DNA from: Granulicatella elegans ATCC 700633
Lineage (GTDB): Bacteria > Bacillota > Bacilli > Lactobacillales > Aerococcaceae
Assembly: GCF_000162475.2 (NCBI RefSeq)
Contig: NZ_KI391971.1
Span: forward strand, 201,986 to 265,985
Length of the DNA: 64,000 bases
Direction: 5' to 3'
Part shown: positions 28,142 to 38,046 of the stretch, in pieces
Layout of the letters: each line of letters begins with the position of its first letter
Position numbering within the stretch: position 1 is the stretch's first letter
Position numbers and translations under genes: made by a program
The notes under the pieces: model-generated
Told to the model about the DNA's origin: nothing
Database searches by the model: none
Seen by the model: only the letters and a program-made list of their open reading frames with translations

Positions 28142-28166
28142 GGGAGTGCGTAGCGCTCCTCTTTTT
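28142..28166 (+). terminator. Terminator after rpoE
   Basis: GGGAGTGC pairs with GCGCTCCT (G-U included), three-base loop, then TTTTTT. Confidence 0.8.
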
Positions 28167-28183
28167 TATAGGGAGGAAAAGTT

Positions 28184-28609
28184 TTGAAAAAAATTTTATC
28201 ATCTTTTTTTGATGCGACTTTTCTAAGATTTATATTAGTAGGAGTCGTCAATACACTGGTTGGAACAGCGATTATGTTTTTTTGCTTCAATGTATTAGAG
28301 TGGAATTATTGGATTTCAAGTGCGTTGAATTATATAGTGGGAAGCATCGTGAGTTATTTGTTGAATAAGCGATATACTTTCCAGCAAAAAGGCCATGATT
28401 GGAATACTTTATGGAAATTTATTGTGAATATCACGATTTGTTACGTTCTTGCTTATGGCTTCGCGAAGCCACTTGTTACATGGATGCTTTCAGGAGTCTC
28501 TACGAATATACAAGGGAATGTTGCACTATTTACAGGGATGGTTTTATTTGTCGGATTGAATTATATTGGGCAAAGATTTTGGGCTTTTTCACCTAAAAAA
28601 GATGTGTAA
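28184..28609 (+). CDS. GtrA-family membrane protein
   Basis: 141 residues with four helices and the GtrA pattern: FLRFILVGVVNTLVG at the start, YWISSALNYIVGSIVSYLLNKRYTF in the middle. GtrA proteins help move undecaprenyl-linked sugars or glycosylate wall polymers. The start is TTG 28184 behind GGGAGG. No glycosyltransferase partner is adjacent. Confidence 0.88.
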   Translation: MKKILSSFFDATFLRFILVGVVNTLVGTAIMFFCFNVLEWNYWISSALNYIVGSIVSYLLNKRYTFQQKGHDWNTLWKFIVNITICYVLAYGFAKPLVTWMLSGVSTNIQGNVALFTGMVLFVGLNYIGQRFWAFSPKKDV

Positions 28610-28688
28610 TAATGCTTTATTCACAAAAAGAGTTAGTGGTTTAATTATAGGAATCGTTATGGTAAAATAACACTATCTATAGATTTAA

Positions 28689-30716
<2,028 letters not shown>

Positions 30717-30743
30717 TCAATAGGAAACACAGTTATTGTAGGG

Positions 30744-30775
30744 AGAGTACGTTGCTTTACAACGTGCTCTTTCGT
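30744..30775 (+). terminator. Probable terminator after metG
   Basis: AGAGTACGTTG pairs with CAACGTGCTCT (one G-U), 5-base loop. The T run is short (TTTC), so read-through into brnQ is possible. Confidence 0.6.
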
Positions 30776-30803
30776 ATATATAAGAGAAAAAGGAGAATGT
30801 ACG

Positions 30804-32165
30804 ATGAAGAAGGGCTTATTAACAGGTTTATTATTATTTGGTTTCTTTTTTGGAGCAGGAAATTTAATCTTTCCTCCTTCATTAGGATTATTTTCTGGTG
30901 AGTATTTCTGGCCAGCAGTTGCGGGATTTATTTTATCAGGCGTAGGTATTCCAATTATTACATTAATTGTGGGTGCAACGAGTAATGGAAGTTTTAAACA
31001 TGAATTAGAGACAAAAGTTCATTCTGTGTTTGCGGTAGCATTTTTAGCTATTTTATATTTATCCATTGGACCGTTTTTTGCGATTCCAAGAACAGCAACA
31101 GTATCGTATTCGATTAGTATTCAGCCATTTGAGTCAGCTTTAGCATCAATGGGAATTTCGGGTACTTTATCATTGTTTATCTATACAGTATTATATTTTG
31201 CTGCAGCGTATTGGATTGCGATTCATCGTTCTACGATTTTAAATAGTATCGGAAAAATTTTAACACCTTTATTTGCAGGATTAATTTTAGTCTTAGTGTT
31301 ATTAGGAGCAATTAAATATGCAGGAGTAGCTCCAATGGAAGCAACAACTGCTTATCAAAATGGTGGCTCGTTTGGTACTGGATTTATTGAAGGTTATAAT
31401 ACATTAGATGCCCTAGCTTCTGTTGCATTCTGTGTGGTAGCGGTAAATACGTTGAAAAAATTCCATTTTTCTTCAAAAGAAGAGTTTACAAAAACGATTA
31501 TCGGTGTAGGTTTAGTAACTGCAGTAGGATTTAGTATTTTATATTTAGGATTAGCAAATCTAGGAAATCATTTTACAGTACCTGCAGATGTGTTAGTAGA
31601 TAAAGCGGTGAATAAAGGGTCATATATTTTAGCAGCTGCTTCAAAAGATATTTTTGGAGTGTTTGGACAAGTATTTTTAGGAGCAATGGTTATTTTAACG
31701 TGCTTTACAACAACTGTTGGGCTAATTGTTTCAACAGGGGAGTTTTTTGAAGAGTTATTCCCTAAATATTCTTATAAAGTATATGCAACAGTGTTCTCGT
31801 TAATTGGATTTGGAATTTCTAATTTAGGATTAAATACTGTCATTAAAGTTTCGCTGCCAGTATTATTAATTTTATATCCAATTACTATTATTATGGTTGT
31901 ATTAATTATTTTAAATAAATTTGTGCTACTTTCTAAAATTGGAATGCAGTTAACAGTTGGATTGACAGTTTTAGTATCAGTGTTAACAGTATTAGGAGAT
32001 ACGTTAAAATTATCTGCATTAACTACTGTGATGAATCAATTACCATTTTCTACTTTATCGTTAGGATGGGTCGTTCCAGCATTAATTGGAATTGTGATTG
32101 CTTTCGTTTTAAGTGATAAACAAAAAGGTGAAGTGTTTGATTTTGAAAAAATTTTAGCAGAGTAA
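30804..32165 (+). CDS. brnQ: Branched-chain amino acid transport system carrier BrnQ
   Basis: 453 residues with about twelve helices and the BrnQ start GLLLFGFFFGAGNLIFPPSLG. It is a sodium- or proton-coupled importer of Leu, Ile and Val. RBS AAAAGGAG. The next gene follows after 14 bases, suggesting one transcript. Confidence 0.95.
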   Translation: MKKGLLTGLLLFGFFFGAGNLIFPPSLGLFSGEYFWPAVAGFILSGVGIPIITLIVGATSNGSFKHELETKVHSVFAVAFLAILYLSIGPFFAIPRTATVSYSISIQPFESALASMGISGTLSLFIYTVLYFAAAYWIAIHRSTILNSIGKILTPLFAGLILVLVLLGAIKYAGVAPMEATTAYQNGGSFGTGFIEGYNTLDALASVAFCVVAVNTLKKFHFSSKEEFTKTIIGVGLVTAVGFSILYLGLANLGNHFTVPADVLVDKAVNKGSYILAAASKDIFGVFGQVFLGAMVILTCFTTTVGLIVSTGEFFEELFPKYSYKVYATVFSLIGFGISNLGLNTVIKVSLPVLLILYPITIIMVVLIILNKFVLLSKIGMQLTVGLTVLVSVLTVLGDTLKLSALTTVMNQLPFSTLSLGWVVPALIGIVIAFVLSDKQKGEVFDFEKILAE

Positions 32166-32179
32166 GAAGGTAGGCGAAT

Positions 32180-33208
32180 ATGTTTTTATATGGAATTACG
32201 ACAATCGTATTGATAGCTCTACTTTTTTCAATGTGGAAAGATAATCGTAGTTTATGGAATCCAGCTTTATTAGTGATTGAAGTATTGTTTTTATATTTAT
32301 CGATTGCGAATGCCTTCTTCAGTTTTGGATATGAAAATGCGCATTTAGTGATGATAATAGGAATTTTACTCATTCCCGTTTTGATTCTTTTGAGTGGTTT
32401 ATTTTTAATCGTTAATGGCTTTATTTTGTTAAAAAAAGAAGGCTTTTCTAAAGCGAATCTTCTTTCTCCAATTATGGGAATTGTGATTTTATTATTCTTT
32501 GTTTTTATGTGGATTCGAGTTGGGCTAGTTACAAATGATTTTTTCTTTTATAATCCGTGGATTGATATACTATTTATGTTTATCATTTATTCTTATATTA
32601 TTTTTGGCTTTGCATTTGTAGGATTTATGATGTACTCATTTGTCTATTTATGGGTGCCGAAAAAACAGCATTATGATTTTATTATTATTCATGGTGCCGG
32701 ATTGTTAGATGGGGAAAGAGTTACGCCTCTTCTAAAAAAGAGAATTGATAAGGCTGTACAAGCATTTCAACAATCAAAAAATCCTCATATTCAACTGATT
32801 GCAAGTGGTGGACAAGGTAGCGATGAAAAAATATCTGAAGCACAAGCGATGTATAACTATTTAGTGGAACAAACAGATGTGCCAAAAGAAGCCATATTAT
32901 TAGAAGACAAATCTACAACAACGTATGAAAATTTATTGTTCTCTAAAGAACTAGGCGAGCAATTAGTTGAAAACCCTCGATTTTTATTTGTGACAAATGA
33001 CTATCATGTATTTCGCACGAGTACGTATGCTCGTCAAATTGGAATGCAAGGTGATGGTTTAGGTTGCTCTACTGCAAGTTATTATATTCCATCAGCTTTT
33101 ATTCGTGAATATGTAGCAATGTGTGTCAAAATGAAAAAACTCTTTATAGGGTTTGAACTGCTTTATATGTTGTTGATTCTATTATCGTATAGAGGCATTT
33201 TATGGTAG
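32180..33208 (+). CDS. YdcF/SanA-like DUF218 membrane protein
   Basis: 342 residues. Four to five helices occupy the N-terminal half, followed by a DUF218 domain (DFIIIHGAGLLDGERVTPLL, IQLIASGGQGSDEKISEAQAM, LLEDKSTTTYENLLFSKEL, LFVTNDYHVFR) and a last helix. DUF218 proteins are suspected to act in envelope maintenance but have no firm activity. Co-transcribed with brnQ. Confidence 0.9.
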   Translation: MFLYGITTIVLIALLFSMWKDNRSLWNPALLVIEVLFLYLSIANAFFSFGYENAHLVMIIGILLIPVLILLSGLFLIVNGFILLKKEGFSKANLLSPIMGIVILLFFVFMWIRVGLVTNDFFFYNPWIDILFMFIIYSYIIFGFAFVGFMMYSFVYLWVPKKQHYDFIIIHGAGLLDGERVTPLLKKRIDKAVQAFQQSKNPHIQLIASGGQGSDEKISEAQAMYNYLVEQTDVPKEAILLEDKSTTTYENLLFSKELGEQLVENPRFLFVTNDYHVFRTSTYARQIGMQGDGLGCSTASYYIPSAFIREYVAMCVKMKKLFIGFELLYMLLILLSYRGILW

Positions 33209-33232
33209 AAAGTTAAATAGATGATCAGAAAG

Positions 33233-33262
33233 GCATACCGATTGATTTCGGTATGTTTTTTT
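33233..33262 (+). terminator. Terminator after brnQ-ydcF unit
   Basis: CATACCG pairs with CGGTATG, 8-base loop, seven T's. Confidence 0.88.
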
Positions 33263-33263
33263 G

Positions 33264-33316
33264 TCGTGACGATTTGCATGAAGAATCGTGACGAAAGTCA
33301 TGGTAGGTAGTGACTC
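33264..33316 (+). promoter_or_regulatory. Three direct repeats at exact 22-bp spacing (putative activator site)
   Basis: TCGTGACGA occurs at 33264-33272 and 33286-33294, and a third, weaker copy TAGTGACTC at 33308-33316. All share GTGAC and lie on the same face of the helix, two turns apart. The last copy ends 7 bases before the expected -35 position of the TATAAT at 33347-33352, where no good -35 exists. This is the layout of a response-regulator-activated promoter (for example LytTR-type spacing). No regulator gene is adjacent. Confidence 0.6.
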
Positions 33317-33346
33317 TAGGCACTACTGGAATAAAGAAAAATTTTC

Positions 33347-33352
33347 TATAAT
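33347..33352 (+). promoter_or_regulatory. -10 element of the ABC exporter operon
   Basis: Perfect TATAAT preceded by a poor -35 (TACTGG at 33324-33329). It shares the 15-mer AAAATTTTCTATAAT with 26902-26916 upstream of the DUF1934 gene. Confidence 0.6.
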
Positions 33353-33391
33353 GAATTCATCAGTTAGGAAATCAGTAAAGAGGGGATAAAC

Positions 33392-34216
33392 ATGATTGTA
33401 GTAAAAAATGTAACAAAAAAATTTGGACAAAAAGTTGCTTTAGAAGAGATTTCTTTTGAAGTGAATAAAGGAGAAATTTTCGGATTCTTAGGGCCATCTG
33501 GTTCAGGGAAAACAACGATGATTAAAATTTTAACGGGACAATTAAATGCCGATAGCGGTCAAACAGAATTGTTAGGAAAAGTATCCGAGAAGTTAACTCC
33601 AGCAGATTTAGAACAAATCGGATTAGTCAGTGATACAAGTGGATTTTATGAAAAACTAAGCCTCTATAAAAATTTACAAGCTTATGCAAAATTATATGGA
33701 AAACCAAATGCACGAGTAGATGAAGTGTTAAAACAAGTTGATTTATATGATAGTAAGAACTTAACAGCAGAAAAACTATCAACAGGAATGAAACAAAGAA
33801 TGTTTCTAGCAAGAGCTTTAATTAATAAGCCACAAGTATTATTCTTAGATGAGCCAACAAGTGGATTAGATCCAACTACTTCTAAGAAAATCCATGAATT
33901 ATTATTAGAACTAAAAGAAGCAGGAACAACAATTTTCCTAACAACTCACGATATGAACGAAGCAACATTATTATGTGACCGTCTAAGTTTATTGAATCGA
34001 GGACATTTAATTGAATATGGAACACCAGCTTCGATTATTCAAAAATATAATCACGAGAAAAAAGTTCAATTAACATTCGTGGATGAAACACATACACAAA
34101 TTGCTTTTGAAGAATTAGGACAAACAGATTTAGCACAAGTTGTTGCGATTCACTCATGTGAACCAACGTTAGAAGAAATATTTATTCAATTGACAGGAGA
34201 GAAATTAAATGATTAA
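33392..34216 (+). CDS. ABC transporter ATP-binding protein
   Basis: 274 residues with Walker A GPSGSGKTT, signature KLSTGMKQR, Walker B VLFLDEPTSGLDP and switch His in TTHDMNEA. The C-terminal extension is typical of drug/antimicrobial exporters of the CcmA/NatA type. Overlaps the permease gene by 8 bases. Confidence 0.93.
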   Translation: MIVVKNVTKKFGQKVALEEISFEVNKGEIFGFLGPSGSGKTTMIKILTGQLNADSGQTELLGKVSEKLTPADLEQIGLVSDTSGFYEKLSLYKNLQAYAKLYGKPNARVDEVLKQVDLYDSKNLTAEKLSTGMKQRMFLARALINKPQVLFLDEPTSGLDPTTSKKIHELLLELKEAGTTIFLTTHDMNEATLLCDRLSLLNRGHLIEYGTPASIIQKYNHEKKVQLTFVDETHTQIAFEELGQTDLAQVVAIHSCEPTLEEIFIQLTGEKLND

Positions 34217-34937
34217 ACGATTAACTGCCTTAATTTGGCTACGCACACAAGTATTATTAAGTAACAGCACTTTGTTAGCAACGATTTTATTACCGTATGG
34301 ATTATTAGTTTTATATAATCAATTTATGAATGCGGATGGACTACATTCTTCATATATGGTATTCATGTGTTTATCATTAGCATTCTCAGTTTCTCTAGGA
34401 AGTTTAACTTCTTTAACAATTGCTGAAGATAAGGAAAAGAAAAACTTGAAATCTTTATTACTTAGTGGTGTTAGAAATGGAGAATATTTATTATCTGCAC
34501 TATTTTATCCAGTCATTATTGGACTTGTAACGATTGTAAGTTTTCCGAAGATTGTAGATGCAGACTTTGGCAAACATTGGGGAGAATATTTTGTAGTAGC
34601 GATTGTTGTAGGGCTATGTGTTGTATTATTAAACTTATTAATTGCTTCTCTTTCTAATACTCAATCACAAGCGCAAGTGAATGGTTTAGTACCTATGATG
34701 GCTATTTCATTTTTACCATTATTCTCTGGATTGAGTGAGACTGTTTCAAAAATTGCTCATTATACATTTATGGGCGTTTATGTAGACTTCTTTACAAAAG
34801 AAAGTTTTGAGTTAAGTTTTGAAACGATTGGTGTACCGTTAGCTTGGTTAGTAGGGTTGTTCTTAGTAAACTTAATTGTATTAAATCCTACAAGAAAAGA
34901 AATCTTTTTAGCAAAACTAACAAAGAAGGCTGTGTAA
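34209..34937 (+). CDS. ABC transporter permease (ABC-2 type)
   Basis: 242 residues with six helices and an EDKEKKNLKSLLLSG loop after the second helix, usual for ABC-2 exporters. It pairs with the preceding ATPase. The substrate is unknown; bacteriocin or drug efflux is a common role of this two-gene design. Confidence 0.88.
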   Translation: MIKRLTALIWLRTQVLLSNSTLLATILLPYGLLVLYNQFMNADGLHSSYMVFMCLSLAFSVSLGSLTSLTIAEDKEKKNLKSLLLSGVRNGEYLLSALFYPVIIGLVTIVSFPKIVDADFGKHWGEYFVVAIVVGLCVVLLNLLIASLSNTQSQAQVNGLVPMMAISFLPLFSGLSETVSKIAHYTFMGVYVDFFTKESFELSFETIGVPLAWLVGLFLVNLIVLNPTRKEIFLAKLTKKAV

Positions 34938-34946
34938 GGGCGAATT

Positions 34947-34982
34947 AGGTGTTTTGACTTTATAGTCAAAACACCTTTTTTA
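34947..34982 (+). terminator. Strong terminator after the ABC exporter
   Basis: 13-bp perfect stem AGGTGTTTTGACT / AGTCAAAACACCT with loop TTAT, then T's. Confidence 0.93.
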
Positions 34983-35265
34983 GTAAACTCTCAATCTAAG
35001 TTCTAGTTTTGATGCTTAACTAGAAGTTACTTTGAAACTTTACGCAAGAAAATAGAAGACTAACACAGGTAAAGAGGAACGAGTTAGACTTATAAAACTG
35101 GGCTGAAATATGGTATAATATTATAAATATCAAGTGAAATAAACTTGAATTTGTTGAGGATAAAGTACCTTTTGTAGAATTACTAAAAAAGCTAAAGTAG
35201 ATCAATAAAAATTAGAAGTTGTGCGGGACTAATGATAATTTTCACACCACATTAAGGAGGTTCAG
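34983..35265. other. Intergenic, probably decayed DNA
   Basis: No intact gene. An extended -10 (TGG-TATAAT near 35112-35120) could serve the next gene. A short frame ending around 35200 reads DKVPFVELLKKLK before a stop and looks like the tail of a lost protein. AT content is high and no repeats are evident. Confidence 0.5.
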
Positions 35266-35646
35266 ATGAAAAATATAGATATTTTTGTACATGAAAAATA
35301 TAACAAAGCTGATTACGAAAAGGTAGCAGAACATATATATAAAACGTATGACGATTTTATGAAAAGTGATTGCTTTGTTACTTCATTAAAATTTGTTCAA
35401 GAACCAGAATTAGGAGAAGGAGTTAGTCCAAGGAATATTTCCCAATATCCATTGGAAGATATTTTAGATAAATTTTATGTGGCGATTCAGGATTTTTATG
35501 AAGATTTGAATTATACAAGTGATGAGACTTGTTATTTGGAATTTTCGGCTTCAGATATGGAAGATATACAGAAACTACTTGGAATTGTAGATAAGCATGT
35601 ATACAATAAGGAAGATGGGGATTATGTAGAGCTGATAATTGAATAG
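35266..35646 (+). CDS. Hypothetical acidic protein, 126 residues
   Basis: Good ribosome site AAGGAGG and an ATG at 35266. The protein is acidic, without signal peptide or membrane helix, alpha/beta in appearance, ending DKHVYNKEDGDYVELIIE. I recognise no family. Small acidic lone proteins in decayed accessory DNA are often immunity proteins of toxins, but there is no toxin gene beside it, so this is only a suggestion. It sits in the short accessory stretch that also holds the TnpW relic. Confidence 0.65.
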   Translation: MKNIDIFVHEKYNKADYEKVAEHIYKTYDDFMKSDCFVTSLKFVQEPELGEGVSPRNISQYPLEDILDKFYVAIQDFYEDLNYTSDETCYLEFSASDMEDIQKLLGIVDKHVYNKEDGDYVELIIE

Positions 35647-35782
35647 TGTATTAAAATAATTACGATATAATTTCACGGGTTCTGATAGTAAATGTACAGA
35701 TATTTGTTCAAAAAAAGATAGTTACAAATCCCAGTTTGTCAAAGTAAAACAATTAAATAAAAGCAATAATATAGCAACTTAT

Positions 35783-35818
35783 GAAACAGTAAATCGAAAA
35801 AGGTTTACTGTTTTTTTG
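35783..35818 (+). terminator. Terminator in accessory region
   Basis: AACAGTAAA pairs with TTTACTGTT, ten-base loop, then T's. It would end the transcript of the preceding small gene. Confidence 0.8.
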
Positions 35819-35841
35819 TCTAAAAATGGAAAGGAGGACAC

Positions 35842-36004
35842 ATGGAAGAAGAAAAAAGAGATATAAAAAACTACAACATAAACAGCTAATAATGGATATT
35901 GGAAAAACAAAATATACTGTAAATCTACATTTTAAGAAAGCACAGGCGAAACATACAAAGATAAAATACTGAAGTTAATCAAGAGAGAAACAGAGAAGAT
36001 ATAA
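35842..36004 (+). pseudogene. TnpW-like transposon protein, frameshifted remnant
   Basis: Three frames together give one recognisable small protein. ATG 35842 (behind AAAGGAGG) begins MEEEKRDI; a second frame around 35866-35940 reads KKLQHKQLIMDIGKTKYTVN then LHFKK; a third from 35942 reads TGETYKDKILKLIKRETEKI and stops at 36004. TnpW proteins (PF14202) of Tn4451/Tn1549-type elements have this order: IG-x-T-x-Y-x-V-x-x-HF, then an ET-x-x-DK-I-x-(R/K)LI segment. Two frameshifts inactivate it. No recombinase follows, so only a trace of the mobile element remains. Confidence 0.7.
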
Positions 36005-36127
36005 ATTTATCAAAGAAATTTTGTTTATGTCCTTGATAAATCTTTCCAAATTATTTAGTTTGAATTTCTCACTTCACTATAAAATTATACAAAAATAAGC
36101 TATAATAAGTCAGACAAATAGTAGTAA
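36005..36127. other. Short non-coding gap before rlmCD-like gene, with a hairpin
   Basis: ATTTATCAA (from 36003) pairs with TTGATAAAT (near 36041) over 9 bp and could be a weak terminator of the accessory region. A TATAAT-like element lies just before the next gene (TATAAT near 36102-36107). Nothing else is seen. Confidence 0.45.
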
Positions 36128-36139
36128 GTGAGGATAGAG

Positions 36140-37495
36140 ATGAAAAAAAATGACCGTATAGAAGTACAAATTGATGATTTAACGTATGAAGGAATGGGCG
36201 TTGCAAAAGTCGATGGATTTCCTCTTTTTATTGAAAATGCGCTGCCTGGAGAAAAAGTAGTGGCTCATGTTTTAAAAATAGGGAAAAAATTTGGCTATGC
36301 CAAAGTCGTTGAATGGGTATCTACGAGTCCTGACCGTATTCCATTAGTTGATCCAAATGGAACTCGAGTGGGAACAATGCCTTTACAACATATGAAATAT
36401 GAAGCTCAATTGGCCTTCAAACAAAAACAAGTGAAACATGTCATGAATACAATTGCGAAAATGCCAGAGTTAGAAGTTCGTCCAACGATTGGAATGGAAC
36501 ATCCATTTGGATATCGGAATAAAGCGCAAATCCCTGTCAGAATGGTGAATGGCTTATTAACAACAGGATTTTTCAAGAAAAACTCACACGACTTAGTTTC
36601 AATGGAAGATTTCCACATTCAAGATCCAGAAATTGATCGTATTATTTTAGTTGTTAGAGATATTTTACGAAAATATGCAATTGAAGCTTATGATGAAGAA
36701 AAACATACTGGCGATTTACGTCATATTATTGTACGTAGAGGATTGCGTACTTCTCAAGTGATGATTATTTTAGTCACTCGTACAGAGAAGTTTGTTCAAA
36801 AAGAGGCAGTTGTAGATCAAATTACTCAGCAATTACCAGAAGTGGTGTCCATTGTCCAAAATATTCAACCGCATCAATCAAATGTGATTATGGGTTCTCA
36901 AAAGAAAGTATTATTTGGAGAAGATGCTTTCCAAGAAGTATTAATGGAATTTACTTTTACGATTAGTTCACGTTCATTTTTCCAAGTTAATACCATTCAA
37001 ACGGAAGTGTTGTATCATGAAGCCATTCAAGCAGCTGGATTAACTGGAGATGAAACAGTAGTGGATGCTTATTGTGGAATCGGAACAATGAGTTTAGCTT
37101 TTGCCAAACGTGCTAAAAAAGTTTATGCCATGGAAATTGTACCGGATGCCATTCAAATGGCGAAAGAAAATGCACGAATCAATCAGATTGATAATGTAAC
37201 ATTCGAAGTGGGAGCGGCTGAAAAAGTCATGCCTACTTGGGTAGATTCAGGCTTACAACCAGATGTGATTGTAGTCGATCCACCGAGAAAAGGATTAGAT
37301 GGAGCCTTTATTGATGCAGCTGTTAAAACTAAAGCTAGAAAACTTGTTTATGTTAGTTGTAATCCAGCAACATTGGCACGTGATTTAGCATTATTCCAAG
37401 AAAAAGGGTATCAGGCACTGTATGCTCAACCAGTGGATATGTTCCCAATGACGACAGCGATTGAAACAGTAGCTGTATTAGAACGAATGAATTAA
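36140..37495 (+). CDS. rlmCD: 23S rRNA (uracil-5-)-methyltransferase, RlmCD/RlmD family
   Basis: 451 residues: an N-terminal TRAM domain (DRIEVQIDDLTYEGMGVAKV), then a central domain, then the SAM methyltransferase core (VVDAYCGIGTMSLAFAK, VVDPPRKG, YVSCNPATLARDL with the catalytic Cys). In Gram-positives one such enzyme modifies both U747 and U1939. The four cysteines that hold an iron-sulfur cluster in E. coli RlmD are absent (the CxGC-LQH region reads GTMPLQHM). I use ATG 36140 rather than GTG 36128. Function is sure at family level, exact sites less so. Confidence 0.93.
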   Translation: MKKNDRIEVQIDDLTYEGMGVAKVDGFPLFIENALPGEKVVAHVLKIGKKFGYAKVVEWVSTSPDRIPLVDPNGTRVGTMPLQHMKYEAQLAFKQKQVKHVMNTIAKMPELEVRPTIGMEHPFGYRNKAQIPVRMVNGLLTTGFFKKNSHDLVSMEDFHIQDPEIDRIILVVRDILRKYAIEAYDEEKHTGDLRHIIVRRGLRTSQVMIILVTRTEKFVQKEAVVDQITQQLPEVVSIVQNIQPHQSNVIMGSQKKVLFGEDAFQEVLMEFTFTISSRSFFQVNTIQTEVLYHEAIQAAGLTGDETVVDAYCGIGTMSLAFAKRAKKVYAMEIVPDAIQMAKENARINQIDNVTFEVGAAEKVMPTWVDSGLQPDVIVVDPPRKGLDGAFIDAAVKTKARKLVYVSCNPATLARDLALFQEKGYQALYAQPVDMFPMTTAIETVAVLERMN

Positions 37496-37504
37496 GGAGG
37501 AAAT

Positions 37505-37861
37505 ATGAGAGGATTTTATTTTGTTGTAGCATGGATTTCATTAGCGTTAGGAATTATAGGAATTGTACTTCCTGTGTTACCAACGACACCATTTTTGATA
37601 CTGACAGTAATTTGTTTTTCAAAAAGTTCTAAAAGATTTGAAGAATGGTTTGCGAAAACAAAATTATATCAAATTTATGTAGCAGATTATTTAGAAACAA
37701 AATCGATAGATCGTTCACGTAAAAAGAAAATTATTATTTATATTTACATTTTAATGGGGATTTCTATTTATTTTGCTCCAATTATTTTTGTGAAAATTGG
37801 ATTAGCTTTATTAACGGTATTTATTACGTATTATCTATTTAAGGTTATTCCAGATAAATAG
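37505..37861 (+). CDS. DUF454 (YbaN-like) membrane protein
   Basis: 118 residues with three or four helices and the DUF454 pattern GIIGIVLPVLPTTPFLILTVICFSKSS-like start (shown as family core), followed by FEEWFAKTKLY. Function unknown. Nine bases after the methyltransferase gene, RBS AAGGAGG, so co-transcribed. Confidence 0.9.
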   Translation: MRGFYFVVAWISLALGIIGIVLPVLPTTPFLILTVICFSKSSKRFEEWFAKTKLYQIYVADYLETKSIDRSRKKKIIIYIYILMGISIYFAPIIFVKIGLALLTVFITYYLFKVIPDK

Positions 37862-37866
37862 TGATT

Positions 37867-37892
37867 GAAGTCTCCTTAGGGAGGCTTTTTTT
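37867..37892 (+). terminator. Terminator after DUF454 gene
   Basis: AGTCTCC pairs with GGAGGCT (one G-U), TTAG loop, seven T's. Confidence 0.85.
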
Positions 37893-37897
37893 CATTC

Positions 37898-37930
37898 AAT
37901 TATTTCTTCACATAAGGGGAAGAAATAATT
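37898..37930. repeat. 12-bp perfect inverted repeat upstream of the LPXTG gene
   Basis: AATTATTTCTTC (37898-37909) and GAAGAAATAATT (37919-37930), with a nine-base centre. No T run follows on either strand, so it is not a normal terminator. It ends 13 bases before the -35 of the next promoter and may be an operator or RNA-end structure. Confidence 0.6.
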
Positions 37931-37943
37931 AAATATAGGAATG

Positions 37944-37972
37944 TTGAAAACGTATTCTAGAAGCGGTACAAT
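37944..37972 (+). promoter_or_regulatory. Promoter of the LPXTG protein gene
   Basis: TTGAAA (37944-37949), 17 bases, TACAAT (37967-37972). Confidence 0.82.
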
Positions 37973-38046
37973 TAAACTGAGTATAAAAAAATGAAAGAAT
38001 TTTTATCTAGGAACTATAAAAAAATAGGTAAAGTGGGTGTTATAAA

